From Bacteroidia bacterium (GTDB lineage: Bacteria; Bacteroidota; Bacteroidia; UBA4408): a stretch of 64,000 bases of DNA. Shown here piece by piece: positions 10,101 through 18,477 of this stretch (the first letter of the stretch is position 1; every line of letters begins with the position of its first letter). The notes below the pieces were generated by a model. The model searched no databases. It had not been told where the DNA came from and was given only the letters and a program-made list of their open reading frames with translations. Location of the stretch: positions 19,796-83,795 of the forward strand of contig JADLFI010000039.1 of assembly GCA_020845635.1 (NCBI GenBank), in the 5' to 3' direction. A program made the position numbers and the translations under genes.

Positions 10101-11458
10101 TACTTTTCTTTATCAGTTTTAACAACTACGTTCAATTTTTTATCCCTATTTACAAAAACCAACCTTTCGTTTTCAGGGATTCCTTCATGGTTAAATAAGG
10201 TAATCTGACAAACTCCTATAGGCATTTCCTTAATTGGAATTTTTATTAAAGAAGTACCATTTTTAGCATCAATAGCAGTGCTGTAATAAATCTTGCCACG
10301 TATTTGTGCTGTAAGCGAAAGTTCCTGTGTATCTAATGCATTAACCGCTACAGTTATTGACGATGAATTTTGCTCGGTTACATTAAGCACAAACCCTTCA
10401 TTTAATGCCTGTGGTAAACCATACACCGCTTCAATACCTACAGGGCTTGTTATTCTTGCAGTATAACTTTCATCGGGTTTTGGCAACAGAGCAAATGACC
10501 CCATACCCCTAAAATAACTCTTAAAGTCGGTTATTTTATTCCCTTTACTATCTAATACAACTCCTTCAATATCGGCAGGTTTCCCGAACTCATCAGTGGC
10601 TTTAAAAGCCACTTTATTAGTTAAATTATCAATTAAATCACCACCCTCCGGGTAAAATTTCAAAGTAATATTATTAAGCACTATAGGAATGCTTCTTGAA
10701 ATACTTTCGTTCATCCCATCGTACTGCATCATCACATTGAGCAAACCGTCATTACTACTTAATCGTGTTGGAAGTTTAAATTTAATATGCATATTGCCAT
10801 CATGATCAGTCGTTGCTTTTGACCTATTGATTTCCTTGTCGGCAATTTTTACCGCATACTCAAAAGGAAAGTTTGATAAAACTTTATTATCATTACTTTC
10901 AAGATTTAGAAGAGCAATTACCTCATCGCCTTTGCCGTAACTCTTACGATCAAATTCGAGCTTCATTTTAAGTCGAGGTGTAATTAACTGTTGAACATTA
11001 ATTTCTTTTTCAAAGAATATACTATCAGGCTCGTTTTTTTGCCATTGACTAAAGGCGCGTATTTTATATATACCACCTACGCAATTACCGGCAAATAAGA
11101 AGTCGCCTGCAGCCTTTCCGTCTTTACAAATAAGTTTAAATTCCTTTTCAATATTGCCTTTTGGGGCTACAATTTGAATTTGAACAATGTCGCTCATTTC
11201 AGAGGCTTTCATGCTTTTTGCGTCACGCAAATAAACGCTGAACCACATGGTTTCGCCAGGATTATACAAGTATTTATCGGTATGTATAAAAACTCTATCT
11301 TGTGGTAAAGTGTTATTAAAGTTAATAAACTTTTCTTTAAGCAGAGTTAGAAATGCATTATCTCTTTCTGCAGTAAAAATAATGTCGGCATGCATTAATC
11401 CACTTAACAATATAATGAGGCTGCATGCAGTAATGGAAATGATTGTGAAACGTTTCAT
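7139..11458 (-). CDS. Bacterial alpha-2-macroglobulin family protein with thioester motif
   Basis: A 1439-residue exported protein. An N-terminal hydrophobic signal (residues about 5-25) is followed by a macroglobulin domain opening DRVFIHTDKYLYNPGETMWF, several more MG domains, a carboxypeptidase-regulatory-like insert at about 555-635, and the A2M domain (YWNPSINIDHTGKKEIEFYTGD). The bait-trap thioester motif appears as GCFEQTS at residues 968-974, keeping the Cys, Glu and Gln of CGEQ. The following helices and a receptor-binding-like C-terminal domain complete the family layout. Such proteins are thought to trap foreign proteases in the periplasm. The frequent partner gene, penicillin-binding protein 1C, is absent here. 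The stand-alone arrangement is observed; the protease-trap role is family knowledge. Confidence 0.9.
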   Translation of the reverse strand: MKRFTIISITACSLIILLSGLMHADIIFTAERDNAFLTLLKEKFINFNNTLPQDRVFIHTDKYLYNPGETMWFSVYLRDAKSMKASEMSDIVQIQIVAPKGNIEKEFKLICKDGKAAGDFLFAGNCVGGIYKIRAFSQWQKNEPDSIFFEKEINVQQLITPRLKMKLEFDRKSYGKGDEVIALLNLESNDNKVLSNFPFEYAVKIADKEINRSKATTDHDGNMHIKFKLPTRLSSNDGLLNVMMQYDGMNESISRSIPIVLNNITLKFYPEGGDLIDNLTNKVAFKATDEFGKPADIEGVVLDSKGNKITDFKSYFRGMGSFALLPKPDESYTARITSPVGIEAVYGLPQALNEGFVLNVTEQNSSSITVAVNALDTQELSLTAQIRGKIYYSTAIDAKNGTSLIKIPIKEMPIGVCQITLFNHEGIPENERLVFVNRDKKLNVVVKTDKEKYMPREKVKATIKVSDSEGHPVAANLSLNVTNDELLVFADDKQGNIISKLYLEPDVKGKIEEPNFYFTNDSKAETALDYVMLTSGWRRFTWEYMLENDYPVVKYKSEKAIIRATVLDRYSFKPVSQATITCGNYQYQTNNRGMFVIKNIDITENPVLSIKAKGYNNYQQTLSDYFSNKTIYLDPVDFPRVAYTAMQARAEGSPKNEAFGGAMIHHKEDNMNMKKKIQVPVDMIPVAEAELEKQEVVNLDPNKNFEGMRMLNDLDEELLDKGEEPKPNVGIRFYKARVFDVPDYSKNSETQVRNDFRKTIYWNPSINIDHTGKKEIEFYTGDDLASYRFVFQGIGNNGEAAYTEYKIFTQQPLNMTLKMPEILVQNDELVLPLLIKNNSDNKINGQLNINVPDELQSLNNIENNVTIAPRESKTVLLKYYTKMPIEKGAIIVSFKSNVYNDSFERNFSIIPEGYPKQVSFSGKETNNSYVVDIDNLVKGSIVASVTAYPSVVSDLMKGIESILNEPVGCFEQTSMSSYPNVLVKEYLDIMGEVNPKIEARANELIAKGYKRLITFETKEKGYEWFGGAPGHEALTAYGLMQFNDMKRVYSGVEQSMIDRTADWLMASKDGIGGYKRNSKALDNFGRADKNITDAYITFALACAKYSNIKLEINHLYDEAKKSKDPYLLGLAANALFAYEKDKRAQSILNELLKYQKDDGSFNGLVHSITRSTGIALKVETTSLAVLAMLQSDQMNHQQLNKAVDFLIKSRNGNGGFGNTQSTIMALKALTQYAIFNKHTNEDGVLEVYIEGQKVKELEYKAGERDAIVIAGLESFLHEGKNKIQLKYRKAKNPLPYSIAVKWFSYLPTSSKDCVVGLDLGLSDTKIKAGETVRLNVKIENKTNQGLPNTMVVVGIPGGCSVQPWQLKEMMDKKLVDFYEINGNKLNLYYRQMLPSEQKVLHFDLKSEIKGKFQSPAGSAYLYYTNEDKVWKSLPVLEII

Positions 11459-11553
11459 AGCATAAAATTTTAATGGTTACAGCTATTAGATGCATCAATC
11501 ACTTAAATTCCATAAACAATATAAAAAAAATTTGACGATACCGCTTTCACGAA

Positions 11554-11584
11554 ACAAAAAAGCCTCAGAAAAAAACTGAGGCTT
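11554..11584 (-). terminator. Intrinsic terminator of the act-cta respiratory operon
   Basis: A 9-bp GC-containing stem (11560-11568 with 11576-11584) with an A/T loop is followed on the minus strand by a run of six T. It lies 19 bases past the ctaD stop codon and so ends the eight-gene operon that starts near 22.99 kb. Confidence 0.8.
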
Positions 11585-11602
11585 ATATTCTTAATCATCT
11601 AA

Positions 11603-13432
11603 TTAATGTTCTTCTTCGCTTTCTTCTCCGGGAGCTAAAGGAACTGTTTGAGGAACAAAATCTTGGTCTTTACCCGGTTTGCTGTAGTCATAAGCCCAAC
11701 GATGTACGGTAGGCAACTCTCCGGGCCAGTTTCCGTGTAATTGCTTATCAATAGGAGCAGTCCACTCAATAGTGTTACTATTCCAAGGATTCTGGCTGGA
11801 TTTTTTACCACGATACATACTGTAGAAGAAGTTAAACAAGAAAAGTATTTGTGCTAAACCACCTATTATCGCAAAAATTGTCATCATTACGTTTATACTT
11901 TGTAAGCCATCAAATAATGCAAATGCTTCATTGCTGTAATAACGTCTTGGAACACCACCAAACCCTAGGAAGTGCATTGGAAAAAATACACCATAAACGG
12001 CAATAAATGTTATCCAAAAATGGGCATATCCTAATTTGTTATTCATCATACGTCCAAACATACGAGGAAACCAATGATAAATACCGCTAAACATACCAAA
12101 TACAGCCGAAGCTCCCATTACCAGATGGAAATGGGCAACAACGAAATAAGTGTCGTGTACGTTAATGTCAAGTGTTGAGTTAGCCAAAATAATACCTGTT
12201 ACCCCACCAGAGATAAAGGTAGAAACTAAGCCAATGGCAAAAAGCATAGCCGGTGAAAACTTCAATGTTCCTTTCCACAGCGTGGTAATATAATTAAATA
12301 CTTTAACGGTTGAAGGGATTGCAATCATTAATGTAGTAAATGCAAACACCGAACCTAAGAAAGGATTCATACCGGTAATAAACATGTGATGCCCCCAAAC
12401 TATTATTGAAAGGAAACCAATAGCAACCATTGAACCCACCATAGCTCTATACCCAAAAATAGGCTTACGGCTCATCGTTGAAATAATTTCAGAAGTTATA
12501 CCTAGTGATGGCAATAATACAATATAAACCTCAGGGTGACCTAAGAACCAAAACAAGTGTTGGAATAATATTGGACTACCACCGGTTTGCTCTAAAGCCT
12601 GTCCGCTGATAAAAATATCTGAAAGATAAAAACTAGTACCTAATGATCGGTCGGCAATTAGCAAAAGAACACCGGCAAACAACACAGGGAAAGTTAATAA
12701 ACCAACCACAGCAGTAATTAAGAAACTCCAAATAGTTAAAGGCAATCTTGACATGGTCATGCCTTTGGTTCTAAGATTAAGAATAGTTACAATATAGTTG
12801 ATTGATCCTATCAAAGAACCCGCCACAAAAAATATCATACTTATCAACCACATATTCATTCCCAAGCCTGAACCCGGCATAGCTTCTTGAATGGCACTAA
12901 GAGGAGGATATACTGTCCAACCGGCAGCAGCAGGTCCTGTTTCAATAAACAAAGAGGCAAACATAATTATACTTGAAATGCCATACAACCAAAACGAAAT
13001 CATATTCAAGAAACCTGAGGCCATATCCCTGGCACCTATTTGGAAAGGAATTAACAAATTACTGAAAGTCCCACTGAGTCCACCGGTTAATACAAAGAAT
13101 ACCATGATAGTACCATGAATAGTAACCAATGCCAAGTACATATTAGGGTCTAAAACCCCATCGGGTGCCCATTTCTTGCCTAAGAAAAATTCTAAAATCC
13201 CGAATCCGTGCCCAGGCCATGCCAACTGAAGACGAAAGAAGATAGAAAGCATCATGCCCACTACTCCCATAAATATAGCAGTTACTAAAAACTGCTTCGA
13301 AATCATTTTATGGTCGGTGCTAAAAATATATTTTGACCAAAAACTTTGTTCTTCATGATGATGATGATCATGTGCATGATTATCATGTTCGTGCGTATCA
13401 TCGTGGCTTAAAATATTTGCTTGAGAGCTCAT
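11603..13432 (-). CDS. ctaD: Cytochrome c oxidase subunit I (heme-copper oxidase, A-type)
   Basis: A 609-residue, 12-helix catalytic subunit of the aa3/caa3 oxidase. The active-site segment GHPEVYIVLLP supplies a CuB histidine, the proton-relay Glu and the cross-linked Tyr. VHDTYFVVAHFHLVMG carries heme ligands, GHHMF the other CuB histidines, and the D-channel region GARDMASGFLN is present, so this is an A-type proton pump. The N-terminal 30 residues form a striking His/Asp/Glu-rich tail (THEHDNHAHDHHHHEE) that could bind metal. It is the last gene of the operon after ctaC and the six act genes, fitting the ACIII-caa3 supercomplex known from other Bacteroidota. Confidence 0.97.
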   Translation of the reverse strand: MSSQANILSHDDTHEHDNHAHDHHHHEEQSFWSKYIFSTDHKMISKQFLVTAIFMGVVGMMLSIFFRLQLAWPGHGFGILEFFLGKKWAPDGVLDPNMYLALVTIHGTIMVFFVLTGGLSGTFSNLLIPFQIGARDMASGFLNMISFWLYGISSIIMFASLFIETGPAAAGWTVYPPLSAIQEAMPGSGLGMNMWLISMIFFVAGSLIGSINYIVTILNLRTKGMTMSRLPLTIWSFLITAVVGLLTFPVLFAGVLLLIADRSLGTSFYLSDIFISGQALEQTGGSPILFQHLFWFLGHPEVYIVLLPSLGITSEIISTMSRKPIFGYRAMVGSMVAIGFLSIIVWGHHMFITGMNPFLGSVFAFTTLMIAIPSTVKVFNYITTLWKGTLKFSPAMLFAIGLVSTFISGGVTGIILANSTLDINVHDTYFVVAHFHLVMGASAVFGMFSGIYHWFPRMFGRMMNNKLGYAHFWITFIAVYGVFFPMHFLGFGGVPRRYYSNEAFALFDGLQSINVMMTIFAIIGGLAQILFLFNFFYSMYRGKKSSQNPWNSNTIEWTAPIDKQLHGNWPGELPTVHRWAYDYSKPGKDQDFVPQTVPLAPGEESEEEH

Positions 13433-13500
13433 AATATATTACTGTTATTTAATTACGATTGTGTGTTTTATTGAGAGTAAAAATTATTAAATATAAAAAA

Positions 13501-14532
13501 TTAGTTTGAAGCTAATTTGATTTCTTCGTTTTGATTATTGTTTTGAGCCGACATATATTTTTTCTTAAATGTGTCTTGCTCTCTTAACCATTCTTTATAA
13601 TCTTTTTCAGAATCTACAATAATATTCATTTGCATATTCCAGTGAGTTGCTCCACAAATTTTGTTACAAAGCAATAAATAGTCAAATTCCGGGTTCTTGG
13701 TTTTTTCGCGCATTTCAGCAGTGGTAATTGTAGGTTTAAAATGAAATTGGGTAACCATTCCGGGAACCACATTCATTTGTGCCCTAAAGTGTGGCATGTA
13801 GGCACTATGAATTACATCTTTTGAACGAAAATACATAATAACAGTTTTCCCTACCGGAATATGTAATTCTCCATTTACCAATTTATCGTCCCATGCAGCT
13901 TTATCAGTAGTATCAAGCGCTAGAGGATTCATATCTCCGGTAAGACGGTAATCAAATTTTCCTAAAGTATTATCTCTACCGGCATAACGAGCTGTCCATT
14001 TAAATTGTTCCCCAAAAACTTCCATAACAATAGCATCTTTGTGATCGGCAGGGGTAGTAATTTTATTCCATAATGATAATCCATATACTGAAACAACGGT
14101 TAAGAATGCAGCAGGAATAATTGTCCACAATAGTTCTAATTTTGCATTATGTGGAAAATAAAATGCAGTGCGGCCTTTTTTAGCATAGTATTTATATGCA
14201 AAAAAGAATAAAAGGAAATTAACTACTACAAATACAAAAGTAATGATATAATAGTTAAAAGCATTTAATTTGTCCACTTCTTGACCATGCTCAGAGGCTG
14301 CTTCAGGCAATATATGATCCCAATAATGATTTGTTACCCAAGCACAGAAAATAAGGAAAGAGATGATAAAAACCATCATCATATTACTATTAAACCTATT
14401 TTCCGAATCAGGAATAGGATCTTCATCAGGAGAACTTCCTTTTAGTGTTGAAGACAATTCATATACTTTAATCAGGTTAGCAAAAGCTACAACGCCTAGT
14501 ACTAAGGTTACAATGGTTAAAAATGAAATCAT
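13501..14532 (-). CDS. ctaC: Cytochrome c oxidase subunit II with CuA site
   Basis: A 343-residue membrane-anchored subunit that takes electrons from cytochrome c and passes them to heme a. The CuA motif is CNKICGATHWNM (about residues 287-298), with both Cys, the His and the Met. Three hydrophobic segments (residues about 3-20, 52-66 and 95-112, with another at 130-150) precede the cupredoxin domain. No fused cytochrome c domain is present, unlike classic caa3 subunit II; the monoheme ActE or ActA would donate instead. It lies between actF and ctaD. Confidence 0.96.
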   Translation of the reverse strand: MISFLTIVTLVLGVVAFANLIKVYELSSTLKGSSPDEDPIPDSENRFNSNMMMVFIISFLIFCAWVTNHYWDHILPEAASEHGQEVDKLNAFNYYIITFVFVVVNFLLFFFAYKYYAKKGRTAFYFPHNAKLELLWTIIPAAFLTVVSVYGLSLWNKITTPADHKDAIVMEVFGEQFKWTARYAGRDNTLGKFDYRLTGDMNPLALDTTDKAAWDDKLVNGELHIPVGKTVIMYFRSKDVIHSAYMPHFRAQMNVVPGMVTQFHFKPTITTAEMREKTKNPEFDYLLLCNKICGATHWNMQMNIIVDSEKDYKEWLREQDTFKKKYMSAQNNNQNEEIKLASN

Positions 14533-14573
14533 GTTTATTAATTATATATTCAAAATTATTACTTTTCTTATTC

Positions 14574-15752
14574 TTATAATTCAAAATGGTAACTTTCTTC
14601 AATCATTGGGTGATTTTCAGGGACAACTGCCGATTTGGATAGTGCATTAAAGAACACCCATAAAAACATGCCACCAAAGAATGCTGTAGAAGCAATTTCA
14701 ACAATTCCAATATGGGCATGAGTTCCCATAACACCTGGCATTACAATTAGCCATACATCAAGCCAATGTCCTATTATCATAATAACCCCTACAAACAATA
14801 ATGTACCCTCTCTTCTTTTTGCGTCTCTTGACATAAATAATAAGAAAGGAACAAAGAAGTTAATTACAAAATTAAGAATAAAAATTGGTTTTAATCCTGC
14901 TTCTTGTCTTATAGCATAATAAGCAACCTCTTCAGGCAAGTTGGCATACCAAATTAACATAAACTGAGAGAACCACAAATAAGTCCAGAAAATACTAAAG
15001 GCAAACATATATTTAGCAATGTCATGGATGTGATTCTCATTAACTTTTGGCATATAACCATTACGTTTTAAATAAATAGTAAGCAAACCAATTACAGTTA
15101 ATCCGGTTACAAACAAACCAGAGAAAATATACCATCCGAATAAAGTACTAAACCAGTGAGCATCAATAGACATTAATATATCCCAAGCTCCGGTAGAAGA
15201 AGTAACCGCAAACAATACTAAAAACACATGCGACACTTTTGAGGCTTTCCAATAATAATCAGTGCCTCCTAATTTATCTTCCTCAATAGCATATTTTTTA
15301 AGCATAATAGCCGAACCTCCCCATATTATTCCATAAAGCACCAATCTAATAACAAAGAAGGGAATATTTAAAAATGCTTTTTTACCATACATTACTTTAT
15401 CAAAATCGGGCGAAGCTTTGTCATACAAACCTTCATGTGTCCAATGATAAAGGTCATGGTGTCCGAAGATAAATATTAAGATTAAAATTCCGCAAGCGTA
15501 AGGTAAGAACTGAGCCATAGCTAAAGGAACACGTAAAATACCGGCACTCCACCCTGCTTCTGAGGCAAATTGAAAGGTGTAAAAAAACAAACCGCACAAA
15601 GCGATAGCCAAAAGAAAAAAGTTACCGTGCAATAAACTTGCCCATGTTCTGGTAATATCAGTTGCAAATCCATAGGCAATACCAACAATTCCAACGGCCA
15701 TTAGAGCCATTGCCAGTGTTTTATTATTTTTTGTTACAGCGTATGTAGTCAT
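14574..15752 (-). CDS. actF: Alternative complex III subunit ActF (quinol-binding, NrfD-like)
   Basis: A 392-residue protein with about ten transmembrane helices, homologous to the NrfD-like quinone-binding subunit 2 of alternative complex III. It helps build the membrane core that oxidises menaquinol. The best evidence is its fixed position after actE and before ctaC together with its size and hydrophobic profile; the segment STGAWDILMSIDAHWFSTLFG matches the family as I know it. The TM number is estimated by eye. Confidence 0.9.
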   Translation of the reverse strand: MTTYAVTKNNKTLAMALMAVGIVGIAYGFATDITRTWASLLHGNFFLLAIALCGLFFYTFQFASEAGWSAGILRVPLAMAQFLPYACGILILIFIFGHHDLYHWTHEGLYDKASPDFDKVMYGKKAFLNIPFFVIRLVLYGIIWGGSAIMLKKYAIEEDKLGGTDYYWKASKVSHVFLVLFAVTSSTGAWDILMSIDAHWFSTLFGWYIFSGLFVTGLTVIGLLTIYLKRNGYMPKVNENHIHDIAKYMFAFSIFWTYLWFSQFMLIWYANLPEEVAYYAIRQEAGLKPIFILNFVINFFVPFLLFMSRDAKRREGTLLFVGVIMIIGHWLDVWLIVMPGVMGTHAHIGIVEIASTAFFGGMFLWVFFNALSKSAVVPENHPMIEESYHFEL

Positions 15753-15790
15753 AGGTATAATGTATATTCGGTGCTTTTGTATTTATTTAA

Positions 15791-16444
15791 TTATTTTTTC
15801 TTTTCATCAGCAACAGGTTCTGCTTTAGCTGGTGTTGCTTTTTTTACCAATTCATCAATATAATGTATAATCAACCATCTTTCTTCCTTGGTTACCTGCG
15901 AGGCATGTGAGCCCATCAAGTTTCTTCCATAGGTAATTGAATGGAACATTTTTCCATCGTTTAAGCCATTTGCTTCAACCTTATCCCAAAACTTACCCGG
16001 AGAAGGAAACTTGCCATTTTGAACTAATTTGCCATTACCATCACCGGCATCACCGTGGCAGTGGGTACAAAAATCAGTATATAACTTCTTTCCCTTAGCC
16101 AAATTAACTTCATTAAGCTCTATAGGGTTTTTTAAATTCTTTCCGGCTTCCTCATATCCTTCATTAGTATTAGGATAAGGATAAGATTGATTATTTATTC
16201 CAAAGGCTGAATTAGGAAATTGTCCCTGAGAAATTGTTCCGGCTACAGGTGGTCTAGCTCCTAACTGGTCTTTAAAATTAGGATTTTCTTCGTAAGGTTT
16301 ATAGGCTACTGAACGATACATATCAGGCATAAATTCAATACCCGGACTTAAAGGATCGCTTTTACAACCATTAAGCAACACTACAGATACTGTAGTTAGT
16401 GCTATTCCTACTAGTGTACGTTTATAAATTTTCATATTATTCAT
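15791..16444 (-). CDS. actE: Alternative complex III subunit ActE (monoheme cytochrome c lipoprotein)
   Basis: A cytochrome c of about 217 residues. A lipoprotein signal (TVSVVLLNGC, lipobox LNGC) anchors it in the membrane facing the periplasm. The single heme site is CTHCH with a likely Met ligand in GRNLMGSH. It carries electrons out of ACIII towards the oxidase. The start is uncertain: ATG at 16444 (chosen), 16435, or 16474 overlapping actD by 11 bases; the first two give a standard lipoprotein signal. The C-terminus is Lys/Ala-rich. Confidence 0.93.
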   Translation of the reverse strand: MNNMKIYKRTLVGIALTTVSVVLLNGCKSDPLSPGIEFMPDMYRSVAYKPYEENPNFKDQLGARPPVAGTISQGQFPNSAFGINNQSYPYPNTNEGYEEAGKNLKNPIELNEVNLAKGKKLYTDFCTHCHGDAGDGNGKLVQNGKFPSPGKFWDKVEANGLNDGKMFHSITYGRNLMGSHASQVTKEERWLIIHYIDELVKKATPAKAEPVADEKKK

Positions 16445-16463
16445 AAAATCGTTAAATTCTTTA

Positions 16464-16988
16464 TTACTTGCCATATTCTTTTACTTCCTCAGCTCCGTGC
16501 TTCAATAATAATTCTGTTAATTCGGCCTTTTTTGAAAAATCGTTACATTCAACCTGCATCACAAATCTATCATCGGTCATTCTTTTATCCGGTACAAATG
16601 CAGTAACTCCGGGTAGGGTTTTACTTCTTAAATAAAAAGTTATAACCATTCCGTGTGCTGCACAAAATATTGCCGATTCAAAAATAACCGGAATAAAAGC
16701 CGGTAGGTTCTTGTAAAAAGCAAAGCTTGGTTTCCCACCAATATCCATTGGCCAATCGGTAATCATCATATAATTAGTCATAATGATAGCCAAAATAGTT
16801 CCAATTACTCCATAAATAAAGGAGGTTATAGCTATACGAGTTGGTTTATGCCCAACCAGTTTATCTAAACCATGTACCGGAAATGGACTATAAACTTCTT
16901 TAATACGAACACCGTTACTACGTAAAGGTTTAATGTTTTCCATTAAAACATCTTCGTCATTATAAATTGCAAAAATATATTTACTCAT
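16464..16988 (-). CDS. actD: Alternative complex III subunit ActD (DUF3341)
   Basis: A 174-residue membrane protein of the DUF3341 family. It has a soluble N-terminal part (YIFAIYNDEDVLMENIKPLR), two transmembrane hairpin helices at about 60-80 and 98-120, and a soluble C-terminal domain. In known ACIII structures ActD is a peripheral membrane subunit without cofactors. Its place between actC and actE is the canonical one. Confidence 0.94.
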   Translation of the reverse strand: MSKYIFAIYNDEDVLMENIKPLRSNGVRIKEVYSPFPVHGLDKLVGHKPTRIAITSFIYGVIGTILAIIMTNYMMITDWPMDIGGKPSFAFYKNLPAFIPVIFESAIFCAAHGMVITFYLRSKTLPGVTAFVPDKRMTDDRFVMQVECNDFSKKAELTELLLKHGAEEVKEYGK

Positions 16989-17016
16989 AACTGATTATTA
17001 TTCAAATATTAATTTA

Positions 17017-18417
17017 TTAATGATGTGCTGCATGTGCGTGTGGGTTATTTTTTTGGGCACGCTTGGCTTGGGTGCTTGATGATTTAACAATAGTCTTCAA
17101 CTCGCTCATAGCGATTACAGGGAAGAAGCGAGTAAATAAAAGAAAGCATGTAAAAAATAATCCTAAAGAACCAATATAAATACCTACCTCAACCCACGAT
17201 GGATGATAATTGCCCCACTCTGATGGAACATAAGCCCTGTGAAGAGATGATACAATAATAACAAAGCGTTCAAACCACATCCCTGTGTTTACAACAATAC
17301 TTAAAATGAATGTAAAGGTAATATTTGTTCTTAAACTTTTAATCCAGAACAATTGCGGAGATATTACATTACATGTCATCATGCTGGCATAGGCCCACCA
17401 ATAATAACCTGTGGCACGGTTAATAAAACAATAACTTTCATATTCTACACCCGAATACCAAGCAATAAAAAATTCAGTGATATAAGCAATACCAACTATA
17501 GAACCTGTTACCAAAATAATTCTATTCATCATATCAATATGAAGAGTGGTAATGTAATTCTCAAGACTTAATACTTTACGGGTAATAATCAATAAGGTTT
17601 GCACCATAGCAAATCCGGAGAAGATAGCTCCGGCAACGAAATATGGAGGGAAAATTGTAGCATGCCATCCAGGAATCAAAGAAGTGGCAAAGTCCATAGA
17701 TACAATGGTGTGAACCGAAAGTACGAGTGGAGTTGAAACCCCTGCCAATACTAATGAAACCTCTTCAAAGCGTTGCCAATTTTTTGATGAACCTGTCCAA
17801 CCAAAAGCTAAAAGTCCATACCAAAATTTCATGGCTTTGGTCTTGGCACGGTCTCTAACTACAGCAAAATCAGGAATTAAGCCGGTGTACCAAAATACTA
17901 AGGAAACTGTAAAATAAGTAGAAACAGCAAAAGTATCCCAAACTAAAGGTGAGTTAAAGTTAACCCACAATGAACCAAACTGATTAGGAAGTGGAAGTAA
18001 CCAATAAGGTAACCAAGGACGACCAATGTGAGTTAAAAGGAAAGTAGCGGCACAAATTACAGCAAAAATGGTCATAGCTTCAGCAGAACGATTAATAGAT
18101 AAGCGCCATTTTTGACGGAAAAGTAATAATACTGCTGAAATGAGTGTTCCGGCATGACCTATACCAACCCACCAAACGAAGTTGGTAATATCCCAACCCC
18201 AATCAACTATATTATTAATTCCCCATACCCCTATTCCTTCTCCTACGGTAATGGCTACGCTTAATACCCACCAAATTAGTGCCGCAAAAGCTACTATAAA
18301 ACACCACCACCAGTATTTGTTGGCTTTTCCCTCAATAGGCCTACAGATATCTTCAGTAATTTCATGATTGGTTTTGTCACCCAGTATTAATGGTTCTCTT
18401 ATCGGGGCTTCGTACAT
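17017..18417 (-). CDS. actC: Alternative complex III subunit ActC (NrfD-family quinol-binding)
   Basis: A 466-residue NrfD/PsrC-family membrane protein with about ten helices, the main quinol-binding subunit of ACIII. Family features include the opening hydrophilic segment with PLILGD near the N-terminus, GIGHAGTLISAVLLLFRQKWR, and SVHTIVSMDFATSLIPGWH. The C-terminal tail is His/Ala-rich (NNPHAHAAHH). It follows actB by 60 bases in the same operon. Confidence 0.95.
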   Translation of the reverse strand: MYEAPIREPLILGDKTNHEITEDICRPIEGKANKYWWWCFIVAFAALIWWVLSVAITVGEGIGVWGINNIVDWGWDITNFVWWVGIGHAGTLISAVLLLFRQKWRLSINRSAEAMTIFAVICAATFLLTHIGRPWLPYWLLPLPNQFGSLWVNFNSPLVWDTFAVSTYFTVSLVFWYTGLIPDFAVVRDRAKTKAMKFWYGLLAFGWTGSSKNWQRFEEVSLVLAGVSTPLVLSVHTIVSMDFATSLIPGWHATIFPPYFVAGAIFSGFAMVQTLLIITRKVLSLENYITTLHIDMMNRIILVTGSIVGIAYITEFFIAWYSGVEYESYCFINRATGYYWWAYASMMTCNVISPQLFWIKSLRTNITFTFILSIVVNTGMWFERFVIIVSSLHRAYVPSEWGNYHPSWVEVGIYIGSLGLFFTCFLLFTRFFPVIAMSELKTIVKSSSTQAKRAQKNNPHAHAAHH

Positions 18418-18477
18418 AATCTTTAAATTATTATATGATTAAACTTTTAATTTTTTCTTGAATACTAATTAATTAAT

